Shown here piece by piece: positions 6,441 to 6,956 of a DNA stretch of 6,956 bases (position 1 is the first letter of the stretch; each line of letters starts with the position of its first letter). The translations under genes were made by a program, and so were the position numbers. Source of the DNA: JADJLQ01 sp964396995 (lineage in GTDB: Bacteria > Bacteroidota > Bacteroidia > Chitinophagales > Saprospiraceae); NCBI GenBank assembly GCA_964396995.1, contig CAYNIG010000267.1, forward strand, positions 1 through 6,956, read 5' to 3'. A model generated the notes under the pieces. The model was given only the letters and a program-made list of their open reading frames with translations, searched no databases and was not told where the DNA came from.

Positions 6441-6956
6441 TTACATCTCCTGCAAATATTTCCTCACAAACCTAATCGCCAAAGCCCCTTCACCCACAGC
6501 TGAAGATATGCCAGTTAAAGCACCGGCACGTACATCTCCTGCTGCAAAAATACCGGGTAAGGAAGTTTCCGTTATATAGGGTTCTCTTGATATTTTCCAA
6601 TGAGTGTGAAAGGTTTTTTCTTTCACCAGATCAGGCCCGGTAATAATAAATCCATTTTCATTGAGTAGTATTAAATCATTCATCCAGTAGGTGGAAGGTT
6701 TGGCACCTATGTATATAAACAATGCTTTGGCTGGTAAGTTAATTTCCTCAAGTGTATTTATATTGCGTAAAGTAATTTGATCCAGTACGGCATTTCCTGC
6801 ACAGGCGGTCACTTCAAACCCGGGGATGATTTTGATATTGGGAGTATCGGCTATATTTTGCACCAGGTAGTTTGCTGCGACTTTTGATAAATGAGGTTGT
6901 CTGATGATGATATTTACTTCTTTGGCAAACTTACACATGTACAATGCAGCCTGGCA
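6441..6956 (-). CDS. Thioredoxin-reductase-like FAD/NAD(P) flavoprotein, C-terminal part (partial)
   Basis: The frame is open from the right edge to a TAA at 6441-6443, so the visible 171 residues are the C-terminal part of a longer gene; a start at the TTG at 6944 is an artefact of the edge. The first residues, CQAALYMCKFAKEVNIIIRQ, match the second half of the NAD(P)-binding Rossmann unit (usual pattern GNSAGQAA), with Cys where Gly is common. Then come FIYIGAKPST at 80-89 and LPGIFAAGDVRAG at 133-145, where GDVR contacts FAD in this family, and finally ISSAVGEGALAIRF. The ending matches thioredoxin-reductase-like proteins often fused to a cyclic-nucleotide-binding or receiver domain; any such domain, and the CxxC redox site, would lie outside the window. 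The gene reads toward the amidohydrolase 109 bases downstream; co-transcription is possible. Confidence 0.88.
   Translation of the reverse strand, partial: CQAALYMCKFAKEVNIIIRQPHLSKVAANYLVQNIADTPNIKIIPGFEVTACAGNAVLDQITLRNINTLEEINLPAKALFIYIGAKPSTYWMNDLILLNENGFIITGPDLVKEKTFHTHWKISREPYITETSLPGIFAAGDVRAGALTGISSAVGEGALAIRFVRKYLQEM

Noticed and set aside
1..6956. CRISPR array, tRNA, rRNA, insertion sequence or phage genes
   Set aside because: No regularly spaced repeats, cloverleaf-like sequence, transposase or integrase motifs, or long terminal inverted repeats were seen.

Overview
The window looks like a chromosomal stretch from a member of the Bacteroidota, perhaps near Saprospiraceae or Chitinophagales. 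The evidence is an AT-rich base composition, no Shine-Dalgarno sequences before the genes, a large secreted protein with lamin-tail domains and a 'SPNGDG' C-terminal module of the kind exported by type IX secretion, and a Tll0287-like (DUF3365) haem lipoprotein. This placement is inferred from style; no rRNA or marker gene is present.

Left part, plus strand (1-4817): the tail of an unrecognised gene ends at 122, followed by about 170 bases of non-coding DNA with one weak Bacteroidota-type promoter candidate. Four tightly packed same-strand genes follow: a six-helix DUF998-like membrane protein with a GTG start, a DUF3365/Tll0287-like CxxCH lipoprotein, a PAP2 phosphatase, and an 851-residue secreted protein built as jelly-roll-like, Ig-like, lamin-tail, Ig-like, lamin-tail and FlgD/CHU_C-like domains. 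Gaps of 31, 1 and 13 bases suggest one transcript. All four products act in or outside the membrane, so this looks like a cell-envelope operon, but no shared pathway can be named from sequence.

Right part, minus strand (6956-4853): the C-terminal third or so of a thioredoxin-reductase-like flavoprotein runs in from the right edge. After 109 non-coding bases comes a complete exported amidohydrolase of the N-acyl-D-amino-acid deacylase (D-aminoacylase) family. The two blocks converge across a 35-base gap at 4818-4852 with no visible terminator.

The most useful second looks are gene-structure questions. The PAP2 gene has only a TTG start in frame, yet one extra T in a T7 tract would join it to an ATG that begins a textbook signal peptide. 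A 14-codon mini-ORF overlaps both neighbours through two ATGA junctions and may couple translation of the first two genes. I found no mobile element, CRISPR array, RNA gene or convincing new defence or metabolic system.
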